A DNA stretch of 64,000 nucleotides from Chryseobacterium sp. (GCF_019236175.1 NZ_JAFAJM010000019.1:372001-436000), one strand, 5' to 3'. Positions 25,497-33,616 are shown, counted from the first letter of the stretch. Notes: generated by a model not told the origin, from the sequence alone. A program made the numbers and translations.

Positions 25497-25835
25497 TTAA
25501 ATTTCAATCCTGTCGTTATAAGTAGACGGGCTGGATATCACTAAAAATTCCACTTCATTTTCTGACTCATTGGAAATAAAATGCTTCGCCCCCGAACGGA
25601 CAGAAATTGATTCCCCCTGCTGCATCACAAACTTTTCTTCATCAATATACAAAACAGCTTCTCCTTTCAAAACATAAAAGAACTGCTCCGATACCTGATG
25701 AAAATGTGCTTTTTCAGAAGATCCTGCAGGCATTTTCTCCTGTTTGACGGATAACCCTCGTGAATCCTTAAGAATCCAGCTGTCACAAAAATTTCCCCAG
25801 GTATAATGCTCCGAATTATTTTTAGAATAAATCAT
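25497..25835 (-). CDS. Cupin domain protein
   Basis: 112-aa single-domain cupin. The first metal motif region is EKAHFHQVSEQFFYVLKGEAVLYI (G-x5-H-x-H-x3,4-E-like, with H at HFH and the Glu in SEQ) and the second is ISVRSGAKHFISNESENEVEFLVIS. Such small cupins act as isomerases, oxygenases or sugar-binding proteins; the substrate is unknown. It overlaps the upstream DUF1648 gene by 4 bp and sits 10 bp before kdtA. Confidence 0.8.
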   Translation of the reverse strand: MIYSKNNSEHYTWGNFCDSWILKDSRGLSVKQEKMPAGSSEKAHFHQVSEQFFYVLKGEAVLYIDEEKFVMQQGESISVRSGAKHFISNESENEVEFLVISSPSTYNDRIEI

Positions 25836-26311
25836 TTCAACGAATTACTAATGATAAACATAACAAGAACACTTATAATAATAGCCAAAACGGTAATAAA
25901 TATAGGAACTCTTGGTTTTATATTATTTTCCGGAGAATACCTGAACACATAGTCCTGGGTATTCAAAAAAGTAAGGATAACCAACACCAACAGACATCGC
26001 AGATAAATCTTCATCATACTGTATTGCAGCGCTCTATTATGCTCTGTAACAGTTACCGGAAAATTAGAATTTTCAGGATGTCTTGTGATGTATAAAAATA
26101 CAAGATACAGAAGCAGCCCTAATACAGGTATAAAAAAAGAATACATTTTATCCCCAAACCTGTTCGCTTTTCCTATAATATTAAAGTGAATAGGAATTCT
26201 TTGGGGTAAATCGTTATAATGTTTTATTGTCAGCCACCACAAAAAAGCCACCAGCCCAAAATTAAAAACATCAAATATTACAAAGAAAATATTTTCCATT
26301 TCAGAGGGCAT
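25832..26311 (-). CDS. DUF1648 domain membrane protein
   Basis: 159 aa with four predicted membrane helices (near residues 7-25, 58-77, 102-120 and 137-156). The DUF1648 signature is present: LPQRIPIHFNIIGKANRFGDK, a loop found in SdpI-like proteins. Function unknown. The start may be MPSEMENIFF or the internal MENIFF four codons later. It lies 8 bp after the NlpC/P60 gene and overlaps the cupin gene, so the four genes from 27036 to 24248 probably form one operon. Confidence 0.75.
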   Translation of the reverse strand: MPSEMENIFFVIFDVFNFGLVAFLWWLTIKHYNDLPQRIPIHFNIIGKANRFGDKMYSFFIPVLGLLLYLVFLYITRHPENSNFPVTVTEHNRALQYSMMKIYLRCLLVLVILTFLNTQDYVFRYSPENNIKPRVPIFITVLAIIISVLVMFIISNSLK

Positions 26312-26319
26312 TTAAAAGA

Positions 26320-27036
26320 TTATAGTAAGGTTTTAATCACTCTCAGTTTATGAGTATGTTTATTCATCTCTTTATTAAAAATTCCGGTAGAATCCAGCGT
26401 ATCAATTCTTACTTTTCCCGAAGCATGAATGATTTTTTGATTTTCCAGCATAATTCCTACATGTGTAATTTTTCCTTCAGCATTTTCAAAAAAAGCGAGA
26501 TCTCCGGGCTGAGTCTCTTCCACAAAAGTTAAAGGCTCTCCTACCTCCGCTTGCTGAGAAGCATCTCTTGGAATTTTAATATCATGAACCTTATAAACCA
26601 ACTGTGTAAAACCGGAACAGTCTACAGCAAAAAAGCTTTTACCACCCCACAGATAAGGAACATTAAGGAATTCTTTTGCCGTTAAAGCAATACTCTCCCG
26701 AACATCATGACTTCTTTTTGAAGCAACAACAGGAAACTCTACCTCAGATCCTATCGAAAGCAGCGTCTTTCCATCATTCATTAATACGGAAGAAAAGTCT
26801 TCAGTAACGACCGTAACTTTTCTTTTAGCCAGCTCTTCATCGGTTACCGGTTTGATCTGTTTTGTATCCATCCAGCCTTCATACCCGTCATAATGCATTT
26901 TTATTTTAGTCCAGTTTTTATCCACTTCTAAAATATCCATGCTTTCCCCAAACAATATTTCCGTAACAATTTCAGCTCTGTCAGAATTTTCAGCACGAAC
27001 CGGTGCTACCGTTACTATACAAATTCCTTTATTCAT
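26320..27036 (-). CDS. NlpC/P60 (C40 family) peptidase with SH3-like domain
   Basis: Probable cell-wall peptidase that cuts peptidoglycan stem peptides (gamma-D-Glu to diamino acid bonds). N-terminal SH3-like region (residues about 20-85, ESMDILEVDKNWTKIKMHYDGYEGW), then the NlpC/P60 domain with catalytic Cys in FAVDCSGFTQLVYK near residue 139, His in KITHVGIML near 191 and a third polar residue in IIHASGKV. 238 aa. No signal peptide is apparent, unlike classical exported members; in the YkfC-type group intracellular recycling of muropeptides is known, and that may be the role here. Confidence 0.85.
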   Translation of the reverse strand: MNKGICIVTVAPVRAENSDRAEIVTEILFGESMDILEVDKNWTKIKMHYDGYEGWMDTKQIKPVTDEELAKRKVTVVTEDFSSVLMNDGKTLLSIGSEVEFPVVASKRSHDVRESIALTAKEFLNVPYLWGGKSFFAVDCSGFTQLVYKVHDIKIPRDASQQAEVGEPLTFVEETQPGDLAFFENAEGKITHVGIMLENQKIIHASGKVRIDTLDSTGIFNKEMNKHTHKLRVIKTLL

Positions 27037-27119
27037 GTATTAAGATTAAAAGATTTAATCAATGATTTAAAGATTAAAAGATGTGATACCATAAGATCCT
27101 TTTATCTCCAAATATTTTA

Positions 27120-27767
27120 TTACTTCCTGCGAAGGAAGTTTACTCCATCTCGCAAAGGTAAAATAAGATTTTCGAAATCCTCGTCTTTTGCCGCTAAATC
27201 ATTTAATTCCTTAATAGATTGCGTAGATTTAAGTTTTGGATTCTCCTCCAATATTTTTCCATACCAGAGAACATTATCGAAAAGAATCACAGATCCTGAT
27301 TGGGTTCTGGGTTTAATCAATCTGAAATACTCTGCATAATTTTCTTTATCAGCATCTACAAAAATCAGATCAAAAAACTCTTCAGTTTCTTTCAGAAATT
27401 CTTTAGCATCCTGAAGTTTAAAATGAATCTGACTGGCATATTCGCTGGATTCAAAATATTTTTTGGGCAAATAAGCAAGATCTTCATTCACATCTAATGT
27501 CGTAATTTTTCCGTCTTTAGCTAAGCCAGAGGCAAGACATAAAGTAGCATAACCTGTAAATGTTCCTATTTCAAGCACATTTTTAGGCTTCATCATTTGG
27601 GATATAATAGTCAGTAGTCTTCCCTGCTGATATCCCGAGATCATATGGGGCTGTGTTGTTTTCTGGTAAGTTTCTCTTCTCAGTTTTTTCAGAATTTCAG
27701 ATTCCGAAGAAGCATGAGCTTCCAAATATCTATCCATTTCAGGATTTTTCTCTTCAAAAAAACTCAT
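27120..27767 (-). CDS. SAM-dependent O-methyltransferase (class I, caffeoyl-CoA type)
   Basis: Class I methyltransferase of 215 aa in the family-3 O-methyltransferase group. SAM-binding motif I is NVLEIGTFTGYATLCLASGL, motif II ITTLDVNED and the metal-site region FDLIFVDADKENYAEYF. These bacterial proteins methylate catechol-like hydroxyls with Mg2+; the physiological substrate is not known. A -7 box lies 16 bp upstream of the ATG. Short AT-rich repeats follow it before the NlpC/P60 gene. Confidence 0.88.
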   Translation of the reverse strand: MSFFEEKNPEMDRYLEAHASSESEILKKLRRETYQKTTQPHMISGYQQGRLLTIISQMMKPKNVLEIGTFTGYATLCLASGLAKDGKITTLDVNEDLAYLPKKYFESSEYASQIHFKLQDAKEFLKETEEFFDLIFVDADKENYAEYFRLIKPRTQSGSVILFDNVLWYGKILEENPKLKSTQSIKELNDLAAKDEDFENLILPLRDGVNFLRRK

Positions 27768-27783
27768 ATTTTTTTTATTTAAA

Positions 27784-27791
27784 CAAATTTA
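27784..27791 (-). promoter_or_regulatory. Promoter -7 box for the O-methyltransferase gene
   Basis: Minus-strand TAAATTTG, an exact TAnnTTTG match, 16 bp before the ATG. Confidence 0.6.
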
Positions 27792-27838
27792 AGGATTTTA
27801 AAACTTCTTTTTGAGTACTGCTGTTCTGCATTCTGCAT

Positions 27839-27863
27839 AAAAAAAGAGAGAACTTACTCTCTC
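27839..27863 (-). terminator. Terminator of the knottin-like peptide gene
   Basis: Minus-strand AGAGAG, 6-base loop, CTCTCT, then seven T residues, about 40 bp after the peptide stop. Confidence 0.75.
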
Positions 27864-27901
27864 CTTTCCGATATATCCGCCGATAAGCAGAAAAATCATT
27901 A

Positions 27902-28054
27902 TTATACAGCTACACAATAGCGTCCTTTGGATGCACATACCCATCCCGGACAGCAATCTGTAGTTTTTTGGCAGATAATCTGCGGATTACAGTCTGCTGC
28001 TGCACCTTTTACATTTTTCATTGCTCCTCTTGATAGTTTTTTTGAATTTTTCAT
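27902..28054 (-). CDS. Small Cys-rich peptide precursor with bacteriocin-type leader and knottin-like spacing
   Basis: 50-aa precursor. The N-terminal part, MKNSKKLSRGAMKNVKGAAA, has the look of the KKL-S-R-x-x-K-x-(I/V)-x-G-G leaders of flavobacterial bacteriocin-like peptides, with G-A instead of G-G at the likely cleavage site. The C-terminal 30 residues hold six Cys with spacing C-x5-C-x5-CC-x4-C-x6-C (ending CCPGWVCASKGRYCVAV), which fits the inhibitor-cystine-knot pattern. It is probably exported and disulfide-bonded; activity unknown. A longer frame starting at 28159 is rejected because the candidate promoter lies inside it. No exporter or modification gene is adjacent. Confidence 0.75.
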   Translation of the reverse strand: MKNSKKLSRGAMKNVKGAAADCNPQIICQKTTDCCPGWVCASKGRYCVAV

Positions 28055-28131
28055 AATGATTGGGTTTAGTATTAATTTCCTACTCTTTAAGATTTTCGGA
28101 CATCTCTTTTTTATTTCCTTCAATAGAGATT

Positions 28132-28159
28132 TAAATATACATATTCTTTTACTAATCAA
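28132..28159 (-). promoter_or_regulatory. Candidate promoter of the knottin-like peptide gene
   Basis: Minus-strand TTG (28157-28159), 17-bp spacer, TATATTTA (28132-28139), one mismatch to TAnnTTTG. It leaves a leader of about 75 nt before the ATG. Confidence 0.45.
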
Positions 28160-28259
28160 CTCATTATACCTGAAAAATAAATTAAAAAAAGAATCATTCA
28201 GGGGAAATCCCGTATAAAATACCGTGAAAATACGGATGGTATGATCTTAATATTAGCAT

Positions 28260-28267
28260 TAATTTTG
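28260..28267 (+). promoter_or_regulatory. Promoter -7 box for the 51-aa ORF
   Basis: TAATTTTG, an exact TAnnTTTG match, 37 bp before the ATG at 28305 and divergent from the knottin-like peptide gene. Confidence 0.5.
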
Positions 28268-28304
28268 CGAAAGAACAACGGGTAAAAACACTAAGAGAAA
28301 CAAA

Positions 28305-28460
28305 ATGATTGCAGGAGAAAAACAAACTAACCGCGAGAATCAAAAAAAAATTTTGCTGAAAGGCAATACAGATTCTTCTGTAAGAAAAACTAAAAACGAA
28401 ATATCCAATTCATTTTTGCAACGAATTATTTCTTTATTGAAAAAAGAAGAATTAATTTGA
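28305..28460 (+). CDS. Short unknown protein (51 aa)
   Basis: Encodes MIAGEKQTNRENQKKILLKG and continues to SFLQRIISLLKKEELI; basic, without signal peptide or Cys, with a C-terminal segment that could form an amphipathic helix. No family recognised. Support for it being a real gene is positional: a consensus -7 box lies upstream and a strong hairpin with eight T residues follows 10 bp after the stop, together making a complete small transcription unit in otherwise gene-free DNA. It is divergent from the Cys-rich peptide gene. Confidence 0.5.
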   Translation: MIAGEKQTNRENQKKILLKGNTDSSVRKTKNEISNSFLQRIISLLKKEELI

Positions 28461-28470
28461 TTAAAGAAAA

Positions 28471-28498
28471 AATCCCGAAGAAATTCGGGATTTTTTTT
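28471..28498. terminator. Bidirectional terminator
   Basis: AATCCCGAA pairs with TTCGGGATT around GAAA, with a T run on the plus side and an A run on the other; it can serve both the 51-aa ORF (+) and the OmpA-family gene (-). Confidence 0.85.
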
Positions 28499-28517
28499 AT
28501 GTGTTTTATTATATATC

Positions 28518-29351
28518 TTATTTCTTTGGAGCAATATCCATCAGTTTCATAAACTCATCAAGTTTAGGCATGATAATAATTTCCGTTCTTCTGTTTTCAG
28601 ATCTGCCGCTAACGCTCATATTTGTTGCTTTGGGGTTGTATTCAGAACGTCCTCCCGCAGTAATTCTAGCCGGATCTACTCCAAACTGAGTCTGAAGTAC
28701 CTTTGCTACAGAAGTTCCTCTTAATGCAGAAAGATCCCAGTTATCTCTCGGTAAGTTTGGAGAATTTAAAGGAGCATTATCCGTATTCCCTTCAATCAAT
28801 ACAGAATATTTATCGTAGTCGTTGATAACTTTAGCAACCTTTCCTAAAACTTCCTGTGCAGCAGGCAAAATGTTGTAGTCACCTGTTTTGTATAACATTT
28901 TATCTGAAAGAGAGATCATAACCACTCCTTTCAATACTTTTACCTGAACATCCTGATCTGAAACATTATCTAAAGATCTCTTCAGTTTATTAGACAATGC
29001 AAGGTTCAGACTGTCGTTTTTAGCGTTACTGGAAATCAATTGTTTGATATATGAATTCGAAGCATTGATCTCACCTACCAGTTTATCAATATTAGAAGAG
29101 CTTTTTCCGGTATTCGACAAACAGGCATCTAATGATGATTTTAAAGCATCGTGCTGGCTTTTTAATAAATTATTTTCACCTGCCAATGCTGAGTTCTGAG
29201 ATTTCAAATCCTGAATTTCTCTTTGTCTTTCACCTATATTTTCAATACACTGCTTATAGTTTGTGCTTAGCGCATCGTATTGCTTCTTGCTCACACAAGA
29301 AGTCATTCCCAGTGCCACTGCAGAAACTGCTAAAATTTTTAAAATCTTCAT
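28518..29351 (-). CDS. OmpA/MotB family lipoprotein
   Basis: Outer-membrane lipoprotein that should bind peptidoglycan. Lipobox GMTSC (C19), a long coiled-coil region (about residues 25-115, with regular heptads in ERQREIQDLKSQNSALAGEN), then the C-terminal OmpA domain from about 150: VLIEGNTDNAPLN, RDNWDLSALRGTSVAKVL and GGRSEYNPKATN...RSENRRTEIII, where Asp and Arg bind the diaminopimelate. 277 aa. Promoter 22 bp upstream, divergent from tilS. Confidence 0.9.
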   Translation of the reverse strand: MKILKILAVSAVALGMTSCVSKKQYDALSTNYKQCIENIGERQREIQDLKSQNSALAGENNLLKSQHDALKSSLDACLSNTGKSSSNIDKLVGEINASNSYIKQLISSNAKNDSLNLALSNKLKRSLDNVSDQDVQVKVLKGVVMISLSDKMLYKTGDYNILPAAQEVLGKVAKVINDYDKYSVLIEGNTDNAPLNSPNLPRDNWDLSALRGTSVAKVLQTQFGVDPARITAGGRSEYNPKATNMSVSGRSENRRTEIIIMPKLDEFMKLMDIAPKK

Positions 29352-29373
29352 AAATAATCATTTTTAGATCAAT

Positions 29374-29381
29374 CAAAGTTA
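29374..29381 (-). promoter_or_regulatory. Promoter -7 box for the OmpA-family gene
   Basis: Minus-strand TAACTTTG matches TAnnTTTG, 22 bp before the ATG. Confidence 0.6.
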
Positions 29382-29407
29382 GGAAAATTCAATTGAATTA
29401 TATAGAT

Positions 29408-29415
29408 TATCTTTG
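29408..29415 (+). promoter_or_regulatory. Promoter -7 box for tilS
   Basis: TATCTTTG matches TAnnTTTG, 23 bp before the ATG. Confidence 0.65.
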
Positions 29416-29438
29416 CACAAAAGAAATTCTCAACATCT

Positions 29439-30788
29439 ATGTTGGAAAAATCAAGCTTCATTCAACAATTAAAAAATCTCGTTCAAGAGCCTGAAAAACA
29501 CACCTATCTTCTGGCCGTGAGCGGAGGGGCTGATTCTATGGTTTTAGCCTCATTATTTCAGGATTTTAAGAACGAAAATAAAAATACATCTTTTCAGTTT
29601 CAGATCGCTCATATCAATTATAAACTTCGCGGGAAGGATTCCGATATGGATCAGAAACTTGTTCAGTATTTTTGTGAGAAAAATCATATAAAATTCAATC
29701 TTTATGAAGTTTCTGAACAGGATAAGAAACCGGAGAATTCCATTCAGCTCTGGGCCAGAGAGCTTCGGTATCGTTTTTTTAAGGAAATCCAGGAAAAAGA
29801 AAAACTGGAATATCTTGTTACGGCCCATCATCTGAATGATCAGCTGGAAACATTCATTATTAATCTTTCAAAGGCTGGAGGGATCAACGGACTGAGCGGA
29901 ATCCCATCCAGTGATCATTATATCCTCAGACCTTTCTTAGATTTTTCAAAAAAAGAAATCTATCAGTTCGCGGAGCAGAACAATATCGAATTCCGGGAAG
30001 ATGTTTCCAATAAAAAAAATGATTATCTGAGAAACAAAATTAGAAATCAGATCGTTCCAATGCTGATGGAAACCAACGACCACTTTCTGGAAAACTTCAG
30101 AAAAAGCTCTTCATACCTGAATCAAACCAAGGATTTTATCCGGAAACAAATTCAGGAAATAGAAAATCGTCTTAGTATATTTAACCCGGACTGTAAAATC
30201 TTATCAAAGGAAAAGCTGGATCAGGAAAGCGATTTCGTCAAATTTGAAATTTTAAAAAAATACGGATTCTGCCGGAAGGAAGAAATTTCCAAAATTTTTA
30301 AAGCCGAAAACAACAGTTCTTTTTTTTCCAAAGAATACAGATTGATTGTCAACCGCAATGAACTGATCTTTATGGATAAGAATGTGAAGCCGGAAATTAA
30401 AGAGGAAATAGTACTGATTGATCATTTTGATTTTTCCCAAAACCAAATCAACATCAATTTCGTAGATTATATGGAAAGCATTGATGGAATCAATAAAAGT
30501 TTTGATTGGGATTTTGATGCGGAAAAACTTCAGTTTCCACTGTGTTTAAGAAAACAAAAGGAGGGTGATGAGTTTTACCCTTCCGGTTTTTCAGGGAAAA
30601 AGAAAGTTTCTAAATTTTTTAGGGACGAAAAATTATCTATTTTAGCGAGGCAAAAAATCTGGATAATAACTGACAGTAATGATTCTGTACTTGGGATCAT
30701 CCCTTTCAGACAGGATAGAAGATATGCAAAGAATGAGAAGACTGAGTGGAGTCTTAAAATTTTTAATGAAATGAACAATGAAATTTAG
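29439..30788 (+). CDS. tilS: tRNA(Ile)-lysidine synthase
   Basis: ATP-dependent enzyme that converts C34 of the CAU-anticodon tRNA-Ile to lysidine so that it reads AUA. The PP-loop SGGADSMV at residues 28-35 binds ATP; VTAHHLNDQLETFIINLSKAGGINGL and RPFLDFSKKEI follow, and the C-terminal TilS_C domain (FYPSGFSGKKKVSKFFRDEKLS) ends the 449-aa protein. The stop overlaps the dsbD start by 11 bp, so the two are co-transcribed. Confidence 0.95.
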   Translation: MLEKSSFIQQLKNLVQEPEKHTYLLAVSGGADSMVLASLFQDFKNENKNTSFQFQIAHINYKLRGKDSDMDQKLVQYFCEKNHIKFNLYEVSEQDKKPENSIQLWARELRYRFFKEIQEKEKLEYLVTAHHLNDQLETFIINLSKAGGINGLSGIPSSDHYILRPFLDFSKKEIYQFAEQNNIEFREDVSNKKNDYLRNKIRNQIVPMLMETNDHFLENFRKSSSYLNQTKDFIRKQIQEIENRLSIFNPDCKILSKEKLDQESDFVKFEILKKYGFCRKEEISKIFKAENNSSFFSKEYRLIVNRNELIFMDKNVKPEIKEEIVLIDHFDFSQNQININFVDYMESIDGINKSFDWDFDAEKLQFPLCLRKQKEGDEFYPSGFSGKKKVSKFFRDEKLSILARQKIWIITDSNDSVLGIIPFRQDRRYAKNEKTEWSLKIFNEMNNEI

Positions 30789-32844
30789 AAATTGGTTTTT
30801 ATTAATTCTGCTATTTTTAGCAACAGGGATTAATGCGCAAATAAAAAATCCCGTAAAGTTTAAATTTGCGATCAATGATCTGGGGAATAACCAGTATGAG
30901 GCAGTTTTGAATGCCACTATGGAGAGTGGCTGGCATATTTATTCAAAGGATCTTCCTGAGGAAACAGGAATTCCGACAGAATATAAAGTTTCAGGAAAAA
31001 ATATCGAGCTGATCGGAAAGTTTACTGAAGTCGGAAAAAAACATGAAGAATTTTCAGAAGCATTCGGAGGAACCATTGTTTTTTATTCCAACACAGCCGG
31101 TTTCAAACAGAAATTTAAATTAAAAGACCCTGCAAAACCCGCAGAGGTTACTTCAGAAATCACTTACCAGACTTGTAATGACAAAGTTTGCCTGGCTCCA
31201 AATACCTTAGAGTTTAATCAAAAAATAAGTCCGAAGGGAGTCACAGAAGAGACTGCTGCAGAGACCGCAGCTCCTGCAAAAGACTCTGTAAAAGCAGTTG
31301 AAACAGTTACTGAAAATCCTAAGAAGGAAGAAGTAACCATTACTGAAGCTTCTAAATTAGATCCTAAGCAACTAAAAATTGAAACGTTAGACTTTAAAAA
31401 TCCATTAACAGATTGCGGAACAGGATCCACTAAAGTAGATGAAAACTACTGGACCTATTTATTCTTAGGTTTTATCGGAGGCTTAATTGCTTTGCTGACA
31501 CCATGTGTTTTCCCAATGATTCCATTAACGGTTTCGTTCTTTACGAAGGGAAATAAAAATAAAGCAAAAGGAAAAAGAGATGCGCTTATTTACGGCTTCT
31601 TCATTCTGCTTATCTTCGTTTTATTGAGCATTCCATTCCATGTGATTGACGGGATTGCAGGAAATATCTTTAATGAAATTTCAACGAGTGTATGGCTGAA
31701 TATAGCATTCTTTATCATCTTCATCTTCTTTGCCGGAAGTTTTTTCGGATACTATGATATTACATTGCCTAGTTCGATTGCTAATAAATCTTCAAAAGCA
31801 GAAGAGGCCGGGGGGATCATTGGTATTTTCTTTATGGCTTTAACACTGGTGATCGTTTCTTTTTCCTGTACAGGTCCTATTCTAGGGAGCTTATTGGGAA
31901 GTGCAGTCACAGGATCATCCAACGTTCCGATGCTCTTAACCTTTGCACTTGCCGGATTTGGACTGGCATGGGCAATCGTTTTCGGATTGCTGGCTTTATT
32001 CCCGCAGGCATTACAAAGTCTTCCAAAATCAGGAGGATGGATGAATACCGTAAAGGTAGTTTTAGGGTTTGTAGAACTTGCTTTGGCTTTAAAATTCTTA
32101 TCTAAGGCTGATCTGGTATCAAAAACTTTCTTCTTAAAAAGAGAGCTTTTCATCGCCATCTGGATTATTATTGCATTAGGATTAGCATTATACCTGTTAG
32201 GATTGATCAAATTTCCTCACGATGATAAAAAACCTAAAATTTCCATTACCAGAAAGGTTTTAGGAGTATTGGGAATTGGTTTTGTAGTCTATTTAATCCA
32301 GGGGCTAATTCCTTCTGAACGTCCAAAACTTCAGTTGTTAAGCGGTATTTTACCGCCGCTGAATGTGAGCTATTTCCATGATGAAAAAGACGGAATCCTG
32401 GGAATGCATCCGGAACACGATTTCTTTAAAGCAATTGAAGTAGCGAAAAAAGAAAATAAACCGATCTTAATTGACTTCACAGGATATGGTTGTGAAAACT
32501 GTAGAAAAATGGAAGAATTCGTATGGAGTGAACCCGATATTTTACCTATTCTTCAAAACGATGTCGTTTTAGCTTCTTTATATGTAGACGACAAAGAAGA
32601 GCTTCCTGAGGACCAGAAAACAAAAATAGATCTTGGGGAAGGACAGATTAAAAAAGTAAAAACCATTGGAGACAGATGGAGCTTATTCCAACAGGTGAAC
32701 TTCAATAACAACTCACAGCCGCACTATGTTTTAATAACGCCGGACGGTAAAGTAATCAACACCCCAGTTTCAGGGTATATGCCGAAAGAAGATTTCAAGA
32801 AATTCTTAGAATGCGGAGTCAATTACTTTAAGAAAAATAAATAA
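30778..32844 (+). CDS. dsbD: DsbD-type thiol:disulfide interchange protein
   Basis: Carries electrons from cytoplasmic thioredoxin across the inner membrane to periplasmic disulfide proteins. Signal peptide (LLILLFLATGINAQ), an N-terminal DsbC-like domain to about residue 145 with TCNDKVCLAP, a Lys/Thr/Ala linker, the eight-helix transmembrane domain (about 220-500, with LTPCVFPMIPLTVSFF and SFSCTGPILGSLLG holding the two membrane Cys), and a C-terminal thioredoxin domain with CENC at residues 572-575 (GYGCENCRKM). 688 aa. It starts inside tilS. Confidence 0.95.
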   Translation: MKFRNWFLLILLFLATGINAQIKNPVKFKFAINDLGNNQYEAVLNATMESGWHIYSKDLPEETGIPTEYKVSGKNIELIGKFTEVGKKHEEFSEAFGGTIVFYSNTAGFKQKFKLKDPAKPAEVTSEITYQTCNDKVCLAPNTLEFNQKISPKGVTEETAAETAAPAKDSVKAVETVTENPKKEEVTITEASKLDPKQLKIETLDFKNPLTDCGTGSTKVDENYWTYLFLGFIGGLIALLTPCVFPMIPLTVSFFTKGNKNKAKGKRDALIYGFFILLIFVLLSIPFHVIDGIAGNIFNEISTSVWLNIAFFIIFIFFAGSFFGYYDITLPSSIANKSSKAEEAGGIIGIFFMALTLVIVSFSCTGPILGSLLGSAVTGSSNVPMLLTFALAGFGLAWAIVFGLLALFPQALQSLPKSGGWMNTVKVVLGFVELALALKFLSKADLVSKTFFLKRELFIAIWIIIALGLALYLLGLIKFPHDDKKPKISITRKVLGVLGIGFVVYLIQGLIPSERPKLQLLSGILPPLNVSYFHDEKDGILGMHPEHDFFKAIEVAKKENKPILIDFTGYGCENCRKMEEFVWSEPDILPILQNDVVLASLYVDDKEELPEDQKTKIDLGEGQIKKVKTIGDRWSLFQQVNFNNNSQPHYVLITPDGKVINTPVSGYMPKEDFKKFLECGVNYFKKNK

Positions 32845-32866
32845 ATTTTATATCAAAACAGCTTAG

Positions 32867-32896
32867 GCCTTATCAATTCATTGATAAGGCTTTTTT
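32867..32896 (+). terminator. Terminator of tilS-dsbD
   Basis: GCCTTATCAA pairs with TTGATAAGGC around a 4-base loop, followed by six T residues. Confidence 0.88.
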
Positions 32897-33058
32897 AATG
32901 CATTGATTTTAACAGTATTTAAGGAAAAACAACCAACAAAAATGAAAATTTATTGTCATTTATAAATTTTAGGTACAAACTTTGTATCAATTTCTCAAAA
33001 CACTGATCAGGTTTTTGATTTTTCATTAAATACCGTTTAACATTTAAAAATCTTAATC

Positions 33059-33583
33059 ATGGCTGAAGTAATCGCACAAGAGAAACAAGGCGGCAAACAA
33101 AAGAAGAAACTGATACGGATAGATATGACCCCAATGGTAGACCTGGGCTTTCTACTGATCACTTTTTTTATGTTCACAACCAATTTCACCAAACCTAATG
33201 TAATGGATTTAGGGCTTCCGGCAAAAGACCCAAATCCTAATCCATCCAGTACACCCTTTATTGGAGATAAAAACCAGGTCACATTCATTTTGGGAAAAGA
33301 CAACCGGGTATTTTATCACCAGAGCAATGCCAACGAGCTGAATACTGCTAATCTGAAGGAAACTGATTTTAGCGGGATCAAAATCTCAAAAATTATTGCT
33401 GAGGCTTACAAAAACGTACCCAAACCGGAAAACTTCACAGTTATTATCAAACCAACTGATGAAGCTAATTATAAAAATTTTGTAGATATGCTCGATAATC
33501 TTGCAATTGCAAAAAAAGAACGCTACGGCGTTGCAGACATCAAACCTTGGGAAACAAAGGTTTACAAAGAGTTAGTTCAGTAA
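33059..33583 (+). CDS. exbD: Orphan ExbD family biopolymer transporter
   Basis: 174-aa ExbD-type protein with the membrane helix and essential Asp in DMTPMVDLGFLLITFFMFTT and the periplasmic domain after KPNVMDLGLPAK. It lacks an exbB or tonB neighbour and has its own terminator, so it must borrow an ExbB-type partner, perhaps the one at 17094. Sequence similarity to the second exbD of that operon is high through the N-terminal half, indicating a duplicate. The role may be a condition-specific replacement subunit (inference). The 200 bp upstream contain the dsbD terminator and AT-rich DNA with no exact -7 consensus. Confidence 0.9.
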   Translation: MAEVIAQEKQGGKQKKKLIRIDMTPMVDLGFLLITFFMFTTNFTKPNVMDLGLPAKDPNPNPSSTPFIGDKNQVTFILGKDNRVFYHQSNANELNTANLKETDFSGIKISKIIAEAYKNVPKPENFTVIIKPTDEANYKNFVDMLDNLAIAKKERYGVADIKPWETKVYKELVQ

Positions 33584-33590
33584 AAGAGAA

Positions 33591-33616
33591 AGAGCATTTT
33601 TTAAATGCTCTTTTTT
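33591..33616 (+). terminator. Terminator of the orphan exbD
   Basis: AGAGCATTT pairs with AAATGCTCT around a short T loop, followed by six T residues. Confidence 0.85.

Noticed and set aside
28054..28159. Longer N-terminus for the Cys-rich peptide (start at 28159)
   Set aside because: The candidate -7/-33 elements lie in this stretch, and the residues added do not resemble a leader, while the internal start gives a typical bacteriocin-like leader.
28340..28534. 64-codon minus-strand frame across the 51-aa ORF and terminator
   Set aside because: It passes through the hairpin, has a Lys/Phe-rich random composition and no promoter.
31752..32210. 152-codon minus-strand frame inside dsbD
   Set aside because: Antisense shadow of transmembrane codons in a gene with clear DsbD motifs.
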